NCBI RefSeq assembly: GCF_009363615.1 | Contig: NZ_CP045384.1 | Span: 3,258,501 to 3,322,500 of the forward strand | Reading direction: 5' to 3' | Length of the DNA: 64,000 nucleotides | From: Ruegeria sp. THAF33 | GTDB lineage: Bacteria > Pseudomonadota > Alphaproteobacteria > Rhodobacterales > Rhodobacteraceae | Shown: positions 62,711 through 64,000 of the stretch, piece by piece | How positions within the stretch are numbered: the stretch's first letter is position 1 | How the letters are laid out: every line of letters starts with the position of its first letter | The notes under the pieces: generated by a model | What the model was told of the DNA's origin: nothing | The model's input: only the letters and a program-made list of their open reading frames with translations | Databases searched by the model: none | Position numbers and translations under genes: made by a program

Positions 62711-64000
62711 TTACATCGCCGCCGCTTTGATCATGTCCGCCGCTTTTTCGGCTATCATGATCGTGGGCGCGTTTGTATTGCCCGACACCAATGTCGGCAT
62801 CACCGAGGCATCGACGACTCGCAGGCCTTCAAGCCCGCGCACGCGAAGCTGGGGGTCGACGACCGCCATTTCGTCCACGCCCATTTTGCAGGTGCCCACG
62901 GGGTGATAGATCGTGTCGGCGCGGGCGCGGATGTGCTCCTCCCAATCCTGATCGGTCTGGGCGGTATCGGTGCCGAACAGTTCTTTGTGCCGGTACTTGG
63001 CCAAAGCTGGCGCGTTGAGGATATCCCGAGCCATTCGCGCGCCTTTGATCATGGTTTGCAGATCGCGTTTGTCTGACAGAAACGCCGGATCGATGGCGGG
63101 CGCCGCCGTGGGATCTGCGCTGTTCAGGCCTACGGTCCCCCGACTTTCCGGCCGCAGCTTGCAAACATGGCAACTGTACCCGTACCCGTAATGCAGCTTG
63201 CGGGCATGATCATCGACCATTGCGATGGTGAAATGCAGCTGAATGTCGGGACGCTCCAGATCGGGGGTGGTTTTCAGAAACGCTGCGCCTTCGGCAAATG
63301 GCGTAGCCGCCATCGAGACACCCGTCTTGCTCCACCTCCGAATATGTCGCAACAACCGCGCTGCCCCCGCCGGGCCGATACCAAAATTGTCGGTGTCTGT
63401 GGTTTTGAAGATCAACGCGAAATCCAGATGATCCTGCAAGTTCCGTCCCACGCCAGGCAGTTCGTGGTGAACCGCGATTCCGTGCGGTTCAAGGTCGCTT
63501 TTTGCGCCAACACCTGAAACCTGAAGCAGCTGCGGCGTTTTCAAGGCCCCTGCACACAGCAGGACTTCGCGCTTCGCCTGAATGGTGATGTCTGCGCCCT
63601 TGCCTCTCACCCGGTATACAACGCCCGTTGCGCGCTTGCCCTCAAAGCGCAGCCTGCTGCCATGTGCATGCGTGATGACAGTCAGGTTCTGTCGGCCGGA
63701 AACTGGGAAAAGATAACCAGCTGCCGCGGAACACCGTTCCCCATTCTTTGCCGGGTCGTGAAACTGGGTAACCTGATACAGACCGACGCCTTCGTTATCA
63801 CCCCGGTTGAAGTCTTCGGTATGGCGGTGTTGCAGCTGCTGTGCGGCTTGAATGAACGCGTGGGTGATTGGACGAGGCTCTTTTTGCCGTGAAACCTGCA
63901 ACGGCCCGCTGTCACCATGCACGCTGTCTGCGCCAAGCTCATTGTTCTCGGCCCGTTTGAAATACGGCAATACGCTGTCCCAGTCCCAGCCGTCGCAGCC
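62711..64000 (-). CDS. GMC oxidoreductase, N-terminus beyond window
   Basis: A partial FAD-dependent alcohol oxidase or dehydrogenase (choline dehydrogenase-like). The visible part of 429 residues runs from GWDWDSVLPYFKRAE, which is about one fifth into a normal protein of about 530 residues, through VLLCAGALKTPQLLQVSGVG, LPGVGRNLQDHLDFALIF to YHPVGTCKMG (catalytic His) and VSGNTNAPTIMIAEKAADMI. The reading frame is open to the right edge, so the FAD-binding start lies outside. The alcohol used is unknown. Confidence 0.92.
   Translation of the reverse strand, partial: GCDGWDWDSVLPYFKRAENNELGADSVHGDSGPLQVSRQKEPRPITHAFIQAAQQLQHRHTEDFNRGDNEGVGLYQVTQFHDPAKNGERCSAAAGYLFPVSGRQNLTVITHAHGSRLRFEGKRATGVVYRVRGKGADITIQAKREVLLCAGALKTPQLLQVSGVGAKSDLEPHGIAVHHELPGVGRNLQDHLDFALIFKTTDTDNFGIGPAGAARLLRHIRRWSKTGVSMAATPFAEGAAFLKTTPDLERPDIQLHFTIAMVDDHARKLHYGYGYSCHVCKLRPESRGTVGLNSADPTAAPAIDPAFLSDKRDLQTMIKGARMARDILNAPALAKYRHKELFGTDTAQTDQDWEEHIRARADTIYHPVGTCKMGVDEMAVVDPQLRVRGLEGLRVVDASVMPTLVSGNTNAPTIMIAEKAADMIKAAAM

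Overview
The window looks like core chromosome of a marine alphaproteobacterium of the family Rhodobacteraceae (Roseobacter group). The basis is a RegB/SenC/RegA redox-control locus close to ahcY, AddAB instead of RecBCD, the alphaproteobacterial hemD-mitofilin-hemY order, a glt operon of the alphaproteobacterial type, and G/C-ending codon use that opens long antisense shadow frames. Most genes recognised belong to conserved families; both end genes (hslV, a GMC oxidoreductase) are cut by the window edge.

Layout. 1-1,717: hslV start, a DUF1127 micro-protein, two tandem Lin0512-family genes and trxA. 1,778-10,205 (minus): tightly overlapping tsaE-amgK-murU-addB-addA, combining tRNA modification, MurNAc recycling and double-strand-break repair. 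10,247-14,571: a PAS protein with no kinase domain, then regB divergent from senC and regA. 14,673-19,739: VOC protein, SGNH hydrolase, HD phosphohydrolase, a small secreted protein, ahcY behind a structured leader, an extensin-like protein and DUF2853. 19,958-24,182 (minus): a large uncharacterised membrane protein, EVE, YciI, gpsA and tsaD. 24,281-27,833: hemD, a Mic60-like protein with a 21-copy Glu-Ala repeat, and a HemY protein with an added zinc ribbon. 28,176-34,622: an accessory block with two TetR regulators, a cupin and an RND efflux pair, between hemY and a tRNA-Leu. 35,429-37,216: NDUFA9-like protein and uppP. 37,447-43,870: gltD, a GFA-family gene and gltB, closed by a strong terminator. 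44,051-49,651: Hint protein, mtgA, GST, queG, hydantoinase-like protein. 49,690-52,178: msrA/msrB, glutathione peroxidase and an EamA exporter. 52,355-54,862: a short BCCT-like transporter behind a BetI-like palindrome, a CHAP lipoprotein and HU. 54,993-58,255: amn-ade purine salvage. 58,364-64,000: LysR regulator divergent from an aldolase-like and a sterol-desaturase-like gene, then methyltransferase, epimerase and GMC oxidoreductase.

How genes work together: AMP nucleosidase and adenine deaminase overlap by 4 bp and form one route from AMP to hypoxanthine. AmgK and MurU make UDP-MurNAc from recycled MurNAc. TsaE and TsaD both belong to the t6A tRNA pathway but sit in separate operons. MsrA, MsrB, glutathione peroxidase and thioredoxin give an oxidative-repair theme. 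RegB/RegA with SenC tie redox state and cytochrome oxidase assembly together.

No CRISPR array, prophage or complete insertion sequence was seen. The best candidates for something undescribed are the three-helix leader in front of ahcY, the hexanucleotide repeat inside the Mic60-like gene, and the LysR/aldolase-like/sterol-desaturase-like unit in which the usual aldolase acid seems to be missing.
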